A stretch of 64,000 nt of DNA from Rhodopseudomonas sp. BR0M22 (GCF_010907035.1 NZ_QUMK01000012.1:1-64000); one strand, 5' to 3'. Counted from the stretch's first letter, positions 31,768-41,474 are shown. Numbers and translations are program-made. Notes: generated by a model not told the origin, from the sequence alone.

Positions 31768-32155
31768 GGCGCTTTCCGGTCGAGGCTGCGATCACGGCTT
31801 GTGATACGGCCGTGGGCAGGTCGGAGGTCTTCCCGATCCTGCTTCGATTTTCGGGCGAGGCGTTGGCCAAAGCCTTAACGGCGGACGTGCCGCCTGTTCC
31901 GGTCATGCTCCATGGTTTACGGATCTCAGCGCCCTCTCGCGCTCGGCGTTGCACTCGGATCGGGCATGCGGATTGCTTTCTCGTCTCCAGATTGGATTCG
32001 GTCGAAGCAGCCCTTGATTTTGTGCCAAATCAAACCAATTTCCGGCGCCTTCTTGTTAGATGCGAATTGATAGCGCCTGTTACAATCGTTCTAAACTTCC
32101 GACGGCGCCGGCTCGAATCTCTTGACCTTAGCGGCCCCGATTGGAACAACGAGCA
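31768..32155. other. Region between the small membrane protein and feoA
   Basis: 388 bp with no gene I can support. It holds the upstream region of feoAB including a perfect 7-bp-arm palindrome at 32014-32033. No NifA/sigma-54 pair was found here. Confidence 0.5.
32014..32033. promoter_or_regulatory. Palindrome upstream of feoAB
   Basis: TTGATTT-TGTGCC-AAATCAA, perfect 7-bp arms with a 6-bp spacer, 122 bp before feoA. The half sites resemble FNR/FixK halves (TTGAT/ATCAA), but the spacing is 10 rather than 4 bp between the core pentamers, so it is not a standard FNR box. An iron or redox regulator is plausible. Confidence 0.45.
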
Positions 32156-32446
32156 ATGACCCAAAACCCCCATCACAACGGCCACAGCCTTCACCAGCCG
32201 ATCCTGCTGGGGAACGCGCGACGGGGCTATCGCGGCGTGGTTCAGGCGATCGATCCGCATCGCGGAACCTCGTCACTGCAGCCGGTCGAGTTGGAGAGCC
32301 GCCTGATCGAACTCGGGTTCGTCGAGGGGGCCAAGGTCGAAGTGCTGCACGAGGGGATCATCGGCCGGGACCCGATCGCGGTTCGAGTCGACAACATCAC
32401 CATCGCGGTTCGCCGTCGCGAGGCGATGGCCATCGTGCTGATGTGA
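32156..32446 (+). CDS. feoA: Ferrous iron transport protein A
   Basis: 96 residues from ATG 32156. A small SH3-like FeoA domain spans residues 20-96 (LIELGFVEGAKVEVLHEG, then DNITIAVRRREAMAIVL). FeoA is a cytoplasmic partner needed for full FeoB activity. It is directly followed by feoB after 37 bp. Placement next to nifA suggests provision of Fe(II) under the anoxic conditions in which nitrogenase is made. Confidence 0.9.
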   Translation: MTQNPHHNGHSLHQPILLGNARRGYRGVVQAIDPHRGTSSLQPVELESRLIELGFVEGAKVEVLHEGIIGRDPIAVRVDNITIAVRRREAMAIVLM

Positions 32447-32483
32447 CGCGCGGATTGCAGTTTCTTGATTTGGCGATTGCGCG

Positions 32484-34364
32484 ATGAGCTCGGTCGAATC
32501 CCATCCTTTCAACCTCGCTTTGGTTGGAACGCCCAATAGCGGCAAAACCTCGCTGTTCAACGCTCTGACGGGCAGTCGCCAAAAGGTGGCGAACTACCCG
32601 GGCGTGACGGTCGAACGCAAGACCGGCCTGTTCACCACGCCGGGCGGCCGCGTCGTCAGCCTGGTCGATCTGCCTGGGACCTATTCGTTGCGTGGCCGGA
32701 GCCCCGACGAGGAGATCACCCGCGATGTCGTGCTCGGCCGCAAATCGGGCGAGCCGGTGCCGGATCTGGTGCTGTGTGTCGCCGACTCCACCAATCTGCG
32801 GCTGACCTTCCGGCTGATGCTTGAATTGAAGGCCACCGGCCGGCCGCTGATGCTCGTGCTCAACATGTACGACATCGCGATGCGCCGCGGTGTCACTGTC
32901 GATGTCGAGAAGCTGTCGGCGCAGCTGGGTGTTCCGGTCGTTACGTCGATCGCCGTCCGCAAGGGCGGCACCGCCGAACTTTTGAAGCGGACCGATGAAT
33001 TCGCCGCCCAGGCGACGTCCCCCGCCGCCAGCGACCACTGGCGACCGCTCTCGACCAGCGAACTGCGCGCGCTGCAGCGCGAGGCCGATCGCATCATTGC
33101 CGATTGCGTCAGCCTGCCGGCGCGCCCCCACACCCTGACCGCTCAGGTCGACCGGGTGGTGCTGCATCCCGTGGCGGGCCTGGTGATCTTGGTCCTGCTC
33201 CTGTTCCTGATGTTCCAGGCCGTGTTCTCCTGGGCACAGCCGGTCATGGAACTGATCTCCGGAGCGTTCGAAGCGCTCGGCGCTTTCGTGCAGGCCAACA
33301 TGCCCGAAGGGCTGCTGCAGAGCTTTCTGCAGAACGGCGTGATCTCGGGCGTCGGCAGCGTCCTTGTGTTCCTGCCGCAGATCATCATCATCTTCCTGTT
33401 CATTCTGCTGCTGGAAGATCTCGGCTACATGGCGCGCGCTGCGTTCCTGATGGACCGCATTATGGGCGGGGCCGGGCTGCACGGCCGCGCCTTTATTCCG
33501 CTGCTGTCGAGCTTTGCCTGCGCCATCCCGGGCATCATGGCGACGCGGGTGATCGACAACAAACGCGATCGCCTCACCACCATCCTGATCGCGCCGCTGA
33601 TGACCTGTTCGGCGCGGATCCCGGTCTATACGCTGATCATCTCGGCCTTCGTGCCCGCGAAGGAAGTGTTTGGCTGGATCAATCTGCAGGGGCTGGTGAT
33701 GTTCGGCCTCTACACCGCGGGCATCGTCAGCGCGCTGACCGTGTCGGCGCTGGTCAAGTTCTTCATGTGGCGCGACTACGAGCCGGCGCCGTTCATGCTC
33801 GAACTGCCGGACTACAAGCTGCCGCGGCTGAAGAGCGTCGGGATCGGGATCTACATCCGCGCCACGATGTTCCTGCAGCGCGCCGGCACCACGATCTTCT
33901 CGATGATGGTGCTGATCTGGTTCCTGGCCTCGTTCCCGCGCCCGCCGGCCGGGGCGACCGAGCCGGCGATCGATTTCAGTCTGGCGTCGATCATTGGCCA
34001 CGCGATAGAGCCGGTGCTGGCGCCGCTCGGCTTCAACTGGCAGATCGGGGTGGCGTTGATCCCCGGCATGGCGGCGCGCGAAGTCGCAGTCGCGGCGCTC
34101 GGCACCGTCTATGCGATCGAAGGCGGCAAGGAAGCGGCCGAGCAGATCGGCCAGGTGCTGGCCTCGAAGTGGAGCCTGGCGACCGCGCTGTCGCTGTTGG
34201 CCTGGTTCGTGTTCGCCCCGCAATGCGCTTCGACGCTCGCGGTGATCAAGCGCGAGACAGGAAGCTGGGGCTGGATGGGCGTCACCTTCATCTACATGTT
34301 CGCGCTCGCCTACATCGCCAGCCTGATCACCTACAATGTCGCGGTGGCGTTCGGCGCCGGCTGA
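32484..34364 (+). CDS. feoB: Ferrous iron transporter B
   Basis: 626 residues. The N-terminal G domain has G1 GTPNSGKTSLFN, G3 DLPGTYSL and G4 NMYD, followed by a short helical spacer and a C-terminal membrane domain with two Gate motifs (for example MARAAFLMDRIMGGAGLHGR with SCAR-like MTCSARIP). It is shorter than E. coli FeoB (about 770) because the spacer and C-terminal cytoplasmic tail are reduced. It drives Fe2+ uptake across the inner membrane. No feoC follows; a repeat hairpin at 34512-34528 separates it from the convergent gene. Confidence 0.94.
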   Translation: MSSVESHPFNLALVGTPNSGKTSLFNALTGSRQKVANYPGVTVERKTGLFTTPGGRVVSLVDLPGTYSLRGRSPDEEITRDVVLGRKSGEPVPDLVLCVADSTNLRLTFRLMLELKATGRPLMLVLNMYDIAMRRGVTVDVEKLSAQLGVPVVTSIAVRKGGTAELLKRTDEFAAQATSPAASDHWRPLSTSELRALQREADRIIADCVSLPARPHTLTAQVDRVVLHPVAGLVILVLLLFLMFQAVFSWAQPVMELISGAFEALGAFVQANMPEGLLQSFLQNGVISGVGSVLVFLPQIIIIFLFILLLEDLGYMARAAFLMDRIMGGAGLHGRAFIPLLSSFACAIPGIMATRVIDNKRDRLTTILIAPLMTCSARIPVYTLIISAFVPAKEVFGWINLQGLVMFGLYTAGIVSALTVSALVKFFMWRDYEPAPFMLELPDYKLPRLKSVGIGIYIRATMFLQRAGTTIFSMMVLIWFLASFPRPPAGATEPAIDFSLASIIGHAIEPVLAPLGFNWQIGVALIPGMAAREVAVAALGTVYAIEGGKEAAEQIGQVLASKWSLATALSLLAWFVFAPQCASTLAVIKRETGSWGWMGVTFIYMFALAYIASLITYNVAVAFGAG

Positions 34365-34439
34365 TGCCGGTGTCGATCAGCGCAGTCCAATTCTGCGCTC
34401 AGGATCGCTCACAGTAAGCAGAGCCTGATGGTGACGAGA

Positions 34440-34545
34440 CGCGCAGTGCCGTCTCGGCCCACGATCTCGAGCGATGTCTCGCGAGGCTCGCATCCTATCA
34501 TCCTTCGAGGCGCCCGGCTTCGCCGGGCTGTTCAAGAAGGCCGCT
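34440..34545. repeat. Dispersed palindromic repeat between feoB and the YqeB-like gene
   Basis: Contains the hairpin GCCCGGC-TTC-GCCGGGC (34512-34528) flanked by CATCCTTCGAGG. Its reverse complement shares the words GCGAAGCCGGGCG and TCGAAGGATGA with the element at 44809-44925, so both are copies of one family. It lies between two convergent genes and probably doubles as their terminator. Confidence 0.65.
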
Positions 34546-34602
34546 TCAATCGATGTGGGGGAATGCCAGCTGCGCGATGGCGAGCGACCGGTCGCCGTCG
34601 TC

Positions 34603-35457
34603 TCAGAACGCCGCAAGCGGCTGGATCGCGTAGCTGGGCCGCTGCTCCGCCTGTGGCTGCACCGCCCGCAGCACCGCCTTGGCAATGCCCCGGCCGCGGT
34701 CGTCGATCCCGGTCCATTGCGCCTGCCGGCCCCGGGAGTCGACTTCCATCAGCTTGACGCCCTGCGGCACGTCCTGACCATCGCGAACCACGCCGCGCAG
34801 AACGCCGTCACAGGGCGCGCGCACCGGAACGCCGCCCAGGTGGCCGACAGGGAAGCCGCTGAACACCCGGCTGCCGATCTCGACCGCGGTTCTCCATTTG
34901 CCGCTGGCCTGCGAATACTGAAAGCGCTCGGCACCAATGCCGCCGAGCGGGCTGGCGACGCCGTCGGCCGCGTCGGTCCAGCCCGCACCGACGATCAGAC
35001 CGCTGCGGCCGGGCCGCGTCTCGATCGCGACATCGCAATTTGCCGACGTCGAAAACCCCGGGCCGAGTCCGACGCTGACGCGCGCCAGCCGCCGCAGGTC
35101 CGGGGTGACGCGATGCTTCTGCATCCGGGCGTCGACCAGAATGTCGATCGTGCCGACAGGCAGCAGATCGGGTAGTGCCAGCCATGTCACCAGCACGCTG
35201 TCGGACCGCCTCAGCGCCTTGAAAATCTCGGTGCCTTCGTCGACGCGGGTGCCGCGTACACCCTCGACCATCACCTCGTCGCCGTACAGAGCGTCGTGAA
35301 ACGCCATCTTGCGGCGGATCACCGGCGGGAACGGATCGTGGGACATCACCACACAGCAGCCGGCACCATGCAGATGAACGGCAACGGCCGAGGCGATCTC
35401 GTTGGTCCCGAGCACGACCGCGAAGCCGCCGGGGCTGAGTTGGTGAGGCTGAGTCAT
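34603..35457 (-). CDS. YqeB/EF2563-type molybdenum hydroxylase accessory protein (XdhC-related)
   Basis: 284 residues from ATG 35457. The N-terminus is Rossmann-like (VVLGTNEIASAVAVHL), followed by VIRRKMAFHDALYGDEV, then GLGPGFSTSANCDVAIETRPG and a C-terminal GVPVRAPCDGVLRGVVRDG, colinear with the EF2563/YqeB family placed in 'selenium-dependent molybdenum hydroxylase' maturation. The usual GGGDIATG is altered to LGTNEIAS. No Se-dependent hydroxylase is nearby; the molybdenum hydroxylase of this window is 30 kb away. A sigma-54-like promoter (35495-35510) and a NifA site (35596-35611) face it, so a role in nitrogenase-linked molybdenum or redox metabolism is likely (inference). The cargo is unknown. 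Confidence 0.82.
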   Translation of the reverse strand: MTQPHQLSPGGFAVVLGTNEIASAVAVHLHGAGCCVVMSHDPFPPVIRRKMAFHDALYGDEVMVEGVRGTRVDEGTEIFKALRRSDSVLVTWLALPDLLPVGTIDILVDARMQKHRVTPDLRRLARVSVGLGPGFSTSANCDVAIETRPGRSGLIVGAGWTDAADGVASPLGGIGAERFQYSQASGKWRTAVEIGSRVFSGFPVGHLGGVPVRAPCDGVLRGVVRDGQDVPQGVKLMEVDSRGRQAQWTGIDDRGRGIAKAVLRAVQPQAEQRPSYAIQPLAAF

Positions 35458-35494
35458 TATCACCACGCTGTGTTCAGTGTCTGAACTAGCCTTA

Positions 35495-35510
35495 AGCAAG
35501 AGCCGGACCA
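35495..35510 (-). promoter_or_regulatory. Sigma-54-like -24/-12 promoter facing the YqeB-like gene
   Basis: On the minus strand it reads TGGTCC-GGCTC-TTGCT: the invariant GG and GC are spaced 10 bp apart, and the -12 element is perfect. The -12 end is 38 bp upstream of the start codon. The NifA site at 35596-35611 is 86 bp upstream of it, a normal activator distance. Confidence 0.6.
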
Positions 35511-35595
35511 GACCTGCTGGTGATTGTTGGTGGTATCTTGATATCGCTTTTGATGTCGGAAAGCGGACGTTGTGTCGTGTGCGATGCTGCGCCGG

Positions 35596-35611
35596 TGTCG
35601 CTCTGATGACA
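35596..35611. promoter_or_regulatory. NifA upstream activator sequence (shared, divergent)
   Basis: TGT-CGCTCTGATG-ACA fits the NifA site TGT-N10-ACA. It lies between two oppositely facing -24/-12 elements: 86 bp from the minus one and 52 bp from the plus one. A near match TGT-N10-ACG occurs around 35552. The motif alone is not rare; the paired promoters give it weight. Confidence 0.65.
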
Positions 35612-35662
35612 TCCTTTGGCAACAACAGTCGGTTTGGCGGCCGGAATCCGACGAAAGTCGCT

Positions 35663-35678
35663 TGGCCCGGTTCATGCA
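35663..35678 (+). promoter_or_regulatory. Sigma-54-like -24/-12 promoter facing the SDR gene
   Basis: TGGCCC-GGTTC-ATGCA: GG and GC at the correct 10-bp spacing, with one mismatch in each element relative to TGGCAC-N5-TTGCA. It lies 36 bp before the chosen GTG start. Confidence 0.6.
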
Positions 35679-35713
35679 AGTTCGCTGGCAATGAAACCGA
35701 TGGAGACCGTGCC

Positions 35714-36613
35714 GTGCATTCTGAACCCCTGCACGCCGAGCGTCCCGACCCCGCACCGACATCGACACCGCAGCAAGCCCGTCCGGCCGACATGCCACCC
35801 GGCATGCCGGCAGGGATGCCGTCGGCCGCTGGCGGCGCCTGTCCGTTTCACAATGACCAGCGCGAGGCGCGCACCGGCAAGCAGAAAACGCTGGTGCTGA
35901 CCGGCGCGTCGCGTGGCATCGGGCATGCGACCGGCAAGCTGTTCTCCGACGCCGGCTGGCGGATCATTACCTGCTCCCGGCAGCCGTTCGCCGACGACCG
36001 CTGCCCGTGGGCAACGGGCCTCGAGAATCACGTCGCGGTCGAACTCGCAGACCATCGCGCGGTGCCCCGGGCCATCGACGAGTTGAAAGAGAAGCTTGGC
36101 GGTGGGCCGCTCAACGCCCTGATCAACAACGCGGCGATTTCGCCGAAGAGCGCGGAAGGCGAGCGTTTGACGTCGCTGAACACGCCGGTCGCAACCTGGA
36201 TGAGCGTGTTCCACGTCAATCTGCTGGCGCCGGTGATGCTGGCGCAGGGGCTGTTCGATGAGCTGCGAGCCGGCCAGGGTTCGATCGTCAACGTCACCTC
36301 GATCGTCGGTTCGCGGGTCCATCCGTTCGCAGGCAGCGCCTACGCCACCTCGAAGGCGGCACTGACCTGTCTCACTCGGGAGATGGCGCACGACTATGCG
36401 CCCTACGGTATCCGGGTGAATGCGATCGCGCCTGGCGAGATCAAGACCGATATCTTGTCTCCCGAGACTGAAGCGATGCTGGCGCCGACAATTCCGATGC
36501 GACGTATCGGGACACCGGACGAAGTCGCCAAAGTGATGTTCTTCTTGTGCTCCGAGGCAGCCAGTTACGTCACTGGCGAAGAAATACACATCAATGGCGG
36601 TCAGCACGTCTGA
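35714..36613 (+). CDS. SDR-family oxidoreductase with proline-rich N-terminal extension
   Basis: About 299 residues from GTG 35714 (GGAG upstream). The first 55 or so residues are a low-complexity extension rich in Pro, Ala and Met (PPGMPAGMPS) ending in ACPFHN. The classical SDR fold follows: TGASRGIG cofactor motif, NNAAIS, and catalytic YATSKAA, plus the Ser-containing strand NVTSIVGS and the C-terminal INGGQHV. A basic residue after TGAS suggests NADP(H). The substrate is unknown. It is driven by a probable NifA/sigma-54 promoter and precedes nifA on the same strand, so it belongs to the nitrogen-fixation regulon by context. Confidence 0.85.
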   Translation: MHSEPLHAERPDPAPTSTPQQARPADMPPGMPAGMPSAAGGACPFHNDQREARTGKQKTLVLTGASRGIGHATGKLFSDAGWRIITCSRQPFADDRCPWATGLENHVAVELADHRAVPRAIDELKEKLGGGPLNALINNAAISPKSAEGERLTSLNTPVATWMSVFHVNLLAPVMLAQGLFDELRAGQGSIVNVTSIVGSRVHPFAGSAYATSKAALTCLTREMAHDYAPYGIRVNAIAPGEIKTDILSPETEAMLAPTIPMRRIGTPDEVAKVMFFLCSEAASYVTGEEIHINGGQHV

Positions 36614-36923
36614 TGGAGGTGCGGTAAATAGTTCGGAATTAGTTCGCGACTGGTTGGCAATCGCGCCGTCCGCCTGCTTGTTGCCGATCTTTTGGTCGAT
36701 CAGTTTTGCGCTGCATCAATGCGATTCTGGTGTCAGGCTGGTGGTAGAGTAGTAATCGGTTGATTATCAGCGGTTTTGCTCGTGGTAACGAACTAAGCAG
36801 AGCTAGCCATAACTTCCGCAGCGATGCAGCCAAGATGAGCACGACATCTGGTTGGAATTCATCCACAATCTCGCAACGCTCCGGATCTGACGGGGGAAGG
36901 CTCGGGGGCGATGGAGACCAGCT
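36614..36923 (+). promoter_or_regulatory. nifA upstream region
   Basis: 310 bp with no gene. It is AT-richer than its surroundings, as expected for a promoter. An imperfect FNR/FixK-like site TTGCG-CTGC-ATCAA (36706-36719) has one good half. No NifA/sigma-54 pair is visible, so nifA is probably controlled by other regulators. Confidence 0.4.
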
Positions 36924-38678
<1,755 letters not shown>

Positions 38679-38695
38679 TCTGCCGACGAGCTATC

Positions 38696-38742
38696 GGCGC
38701 GGCGCGCGACGCAATTGAGCGGTCGCGCGCCGCGCCGTTTTT
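38696..38742 (+). terminator. Rho-independent terminator of nifA
   Basis: A 15-bp G/C stem (38696-38710 with 38722-38736), 11-nt loop, then G-TTTTT. It lies 18 bp after the nifA stop. Confidence 0.9.
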
Positions 38743-38801
38743 GCTTGCGCCGTCGCCGAGATGTGGAGCCCTCGGCCACGACCTACGTGCCCTCACCGGC
38801 C

Positions 38802-38817
38802 TGTCAGACTTGCGACA
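38802..38817. promoter_or_regulatory. NifA site 1 upstream of fdxN-nifB
   Basis: TGT-CAGACTTGCG-ACA, exact NifA consensus, 74 bp upstream of the -24 element. Confidence 0.85.
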
Positions 38818-38819
38818 AG

Positions 38820-38835
38820 TGTCGGGCCCCTTACA
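38820..38835. promoter_or_regulatory. NifA site 2 upstream of fdxN-nifB
   Basis: TGT-CGGGCCCCTT-ACA, exact consensus, beginning 18 bp after the start of site 1. The two sites are tandem and almost abutting. Confidence 0.8.
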
Positions 38836-38890
38836 CCTGCGACGTCCTGTGCGACGTCAAATAACCGTTGAAAATCAAGCATCAGGCAAC

Positions 38891-38906
38891 TGGCACGCGG
38901 CTTGAA
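38891..38906 (+). promoter_or_regulatory. Sigma-54 promoter of the fdxN-nifB operon
   Basis: TGGCAC-GCGGC-TTGAA: perfect -24 element, one mismatch in -12 (TTGCA to TTGAA). It lies 42 bp before the fdxN start. Confidence 0.85.
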
Positions 38907-38948
38907 AGACAGGTGGTCAGCAGCACCTCTGCGAACCAGGAGCCGACC

Positions 38949-39143
38949 ATGGCCTACAAGATTGTTACCTCTCAGTGCACCGTCTGCGGTGCGTGTGAAT
39001 TCGAATGCCCGAACGCCGCGATCAGCATGAAGCGCGGCACCTATGTGATCGACGCGACCAAGTGCACCGAGTGCGAAGGTCAGTTCGACAAGCCGCAGTG
39101 CGTCTCGGTCTGCCCGGTCGACAACACCTGCGTGCCGGCCTGA
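38949..39143 (+). CDS. fdxN: 2[4Fe-4S] ferredoxin
   Basis: 64 residues with two CxxCxxxC-type cluster motifs: [13 protein letters not shown] and [18 protein letters not shown]. The eight-residue insertion between Cys pairs in the second motif is typical of nif-associated FdxN ferredoxins. It transfers low-potential electrons for nitrogenase or for NifB radical chemistry. It is the first gene after the NifA/sigma-54 promoter; a hairpin at 39157-39192 separates it from nifB. A paralogue lies at 40883-41104. Confidence 0.93.
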
Positions 39144-39156
39144 CGCGTGATCTTGC

Positions 39157-39192
39157 AAGACGGCCGACGCCTTGACCGTCGGACGCCGTCTT
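39157..39192 (+). other. Intercistronic hairpin between fdxN and nifB
   Basis: Outer stem AAGACGGC (39157-39164) / GCCGTCTT (39185-39192), inner stem CGACG (39165-39169) / CGTCG (39177-39181) with a 3-nt bulge. No T-run follows. It probably attenuates or processes the transcript so that fdxN exceeds nifB (inference). Confidence 0.6.
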
Positions 39193-39301
39193 CAACGGAT
39201 CGCCGCGCCCGCGGATCGCCTTCGATCTTCGCCGGCTCGGTTGCAGCACCATCACCCACCGACAAGCCGCCTGTCGTGCGGCGATCGAACGAGGCCCGGA
39301 T

Positions 39302-40858
39302 ATGAGCAAGCTGCTGCAACTGCATGATTTCAGCGCCCTGGGAACGACGTCGTTCGAACAGATGCGTAACAGCGCGGCGCAATCGGGATGCAGCAGCAAG
39401 GGCGGCGCCGGCAAGACCGGCTGCGGCTCGGCCGCAGGCCCCAGCGATCTGCCGCCGGAAATCTGGGAGAAGGTGAAGAACCATCCCTGCTACAGCGAGC
39501 AGGCACATCATCACTTCGCCCGCATGCACGTCGCGGTCGCGCCCGCGTGCAACATCCAGTGCAATTACTGCAATCGCAAATACGATTGTGCCAACGAATC
39601 CCGTCCGGGCGTGGTCAGCGAGAAGCTGACCCCCGAGCAGGCCGCACGCAAGGTCGTCGCGGTGGCGTCGACCATCCCGCAGATGACGGTGCTCGGCATC
39701 GCCGGCCCCGGCGACGCGCTCGCCAATCCGGCCAAGACCTTCAAGACCTTCGAGCTGGTCACCGAGACCGCGCCGGACATCAAGCTGTGTCTGTCGACCA
39801 ACGGCCTGATGCTGCCCGACTATGTCGAGCAGATCGCCGCCATGAAGGTCGATCACGTCACCATCACCATCAACATGGTCGATCCGGAGGTCGGCGCGAA
39901 GATCTATCCGTGGATCTTCTACAATCACCGCCGCTACACCGGTGTCGAAGCCTCGAAGATCCTCAGCGAGCGGCAGTTGCTTGGCCTGGAGATGCTGGTC
40001 GCGCGCGGCATCCTGGTGAAGGTCAACTCGGTGATGATTCCCGGGATCAACGACGAGCACCTGATCGAGGTCAATAAAGCGGTGAAGTCGCGCGGCGCCT
40101 TCCTGCACAACATCATGCCGCTGATCTCCGAGGCCGAGCACGGCACCGCGTTCGGTCTGTCGGGCCAGCGCGGCCCGACCGCGCAGGAACTGAAGGCGCT
40201 GCAGGATGCCTGCGAAGGCGAGATGAACATGATGCGGCACTGCCGGCAGTGCCGTGCTGACGCGGTCGGGCTGCTTGGCGAGGACCGCAGCGCCGAGTTC
40301 ACCACCGAAAAGGTGATGGCGATGGATGTCGAGTACGACCTCGCCGCGCGGCAGGCCTACCAGGCCAAAGTCGAGGCCGAGCGCGATGCGATCGCGGTCG
40401 CCAAACAGCGCGAGCTGGACAAGCTCGAGGGCGAGACGGCGTCCATCAAGATTCAGGTCGCGATCGCCACCAAGGGCGGCGGCGTCATCAACGAGCATTT
40501 CGGCCACGCCCACGAGTTCCAGATCTACGAGGTCTCGACTGCCGGGGCCAAGTTCGTCGGCCACCGCCGCGTCGATCTGTATTGCGAAGGCGGCTACGCC
40601 AGCGAGACCGGCATCGAGCCGATCCTGAAGGCGCTGAACGACTGCACTGCGGTGCTGGTCGCCAAGATCGGGATGTGTCCGAAGGACTCGCTGGCCGGCG
40701 CCGGCATCGAAGCGGTCGAGACCTATGCGTTCGAATACATCGAGCAGTCGGTGATCGCGTACTTCAAGGAGTACCTGGAGCGCGTCGGCAAGTCGGAGAT
40801 CCGTCACGTCGCCCGTGGCGATGCCACGATCCGGCAGGGTGCGTTCACCGAGGCTTAG
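39302..40858 (+). CDS. nifB: Nitrogenase FeMo-cofactor biosynthesis protein NifB
   Basis: 518 residues. The radical SAM domain has the CNIQCNYC cluster motif (the CxxxCxxC type). The C-terminal 120 residues form a NifX-like domain ([22 protein letters not shown]). The N-terminus has an extra Cys/Gly-rich stretch ([17 protein letters not shown]), which in the family carries ligands for K clusters. NifB fuses Fe-S units and inserts carbide to make NifB-co, the precursor of FeMo-co. It lies in the fdxN operon, with a second ferredoxin 25 bp downstream. Confidence 0.97.
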   Translation: MSKLLQLHDFSALGTTSFEQMRNSAAQSGCSSKGGAGKTGCGSAAGPSDLPPEIWEKVKNHPCYSEQAHHHFARMHVAVAPACNIQCNYCNRKYDCANESRPGVVSEKLTPEQAARKVVAVASTIPQMTVLGIAGPGDALANPAKTFKTFELVTETAPDIKLCLSTNGLMLPDYVEQIAAMKVDHVTITINMVDPEVGAKIYPWIFYNHRRYTGVEASKILSERQLLGLEMLVARGILVKVNSVMIPGINDEHLIEVNKAVKSRGAFLHNIMPLISEAEHGTAFGLSGQRGPTAQELKALQDACEGEMNMMRHCRQCRADAVGLLGEDRSAEFTTEKVMAMDVEYDLAARQAYQAKVEAERDAIAVAKQRELDKLEGETASIKIQVAIATKGGGVINEHFGHAHEFQIYEVSTAGAKFVGHRRVDLYCEGGYASETGIEPILKALNDCTAVLVAKIGMCPKDSLAGAGIEAVETYAFEYIEQSVIAYFKEYLERVGKSEIRHVARGDATIRQGAFTEA

Positions 40859-40882
40859 GGTTCAGCGGAAAGACGAATCGCC

Positions 40883-41104
40883 ATGGCCTACAAGATCGTC
40901 GCATCGCAATGCACCGGATGTTCGGCCTGCGAGCCGCAGTGTCCGAACGTCGCGATCTTCGAAAAGGCCGGCACGTTCGTAATCGACCCGTCGAAATGTT
41001 CCGAGTGCGTCGGTCATTTCGATGAACCGCAATGCGTCGCAGTGTGCCCGGTCGACGGCACCTGCGTGATCGATCCGACCGTCCCGCGCTATCAGGCAGC
41101 TTGA
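40883..41104 (+). CDS. 2[4Fe-4S] ferredoxin, nif-associated (second copy)
   Basis: 73 residues, about 60% like the FdxN at 38949-39143, with [13 protein letters not shown] and [18 protein letters not shown]. It has a longer C-terminal tail ([10 protein letters not shown]). It is 25 bp after nifB and 11 bp before the iscA-like gene, in the same transcript. The pairing of two FdxN-type ferredoxins around nifB suggests one serves NifB and the other nitrogenase or Fe-S assembly (inference). Confidence 0.92.
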   Translation: MAYKIVASQCTGCSACEPQCPNVAIFEKAGTFVIDPSKCSECVGHFDEPQCVAVCPVDGTCVIDPTVPRYQAA

Positions 41105-41114
41105 GGCGAATCCG

Positions 41115-41471
41115 ATGGACATGAGCTTCACCCCTTCGGCCGAAAAATTCATCCGCCGCATGCTGCGGTTCGGAGGCAGCACCGGCGGCTTCCGTCTGGT
41201 GGTCAGCGCCGCCGGTTGCTCCGGCCTGTCGGCCCAGTTCGACATCGCCGGCGCTCCGCACACCGGCGACGCGGTGATCGATCGCGGTGACTACAAGGTT
41301 TTCCTGCCGGAGCCGAGCCTGAAGCTGCTCGAAGGCGTGGTGATCGATTTCATGGAGACACCGACCTCGAGCGGATTCCTGTTTCACGATCCGAAGGCGT
41401 CGAATTGCCAGTGCGCGAGCGACAGCGCTCCCAAGTCGGCCGGCGGTCTGCACCAATTGCGGGAGCTGTGA
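41115..41471 (+). CDS. A-type iron-sulfur carrier, HesB/IscA family (nif)
   Basis: 118 residues with the three family cysteines: one in AAGCSGLS and two in NCQCAS near the end. A-type proteins receive and deliver Fe-S clusters. The C-terminal tail after the cysteines is longer than usual (DSAPKSAGGLHQLREL). It lies between a ferredoxin gene and the TPR gene in the nifB operon. A second family member, at 55092-55412, heads the nifU operon. Confidence 0.9.
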   Translation: MDMSFTPSAEKFIRRMLRFGGSTGGFRLVVSAAGCSGLSAQFDIAGAPHTGDAVIDRGDYKVFLPEPSLKLLEGVVIDFMETPTSSGFLFHDPKASNCQCASDSAPKSAGGLHQLREL

Positions 41472-41474
41472 GCC

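Noticed and set aside
32397-34223. A 608-codon minus-strand frame opposite feoB
   Set aside because: Shadow of feoB; composition rich in Gln, Arg and His from the complementary codons.
36706-36719. FNR/FixK box TTGCG-CTGC-ATCAA upstream of nifA
   Set aside because: Only the right half matches; too weak to call a site.
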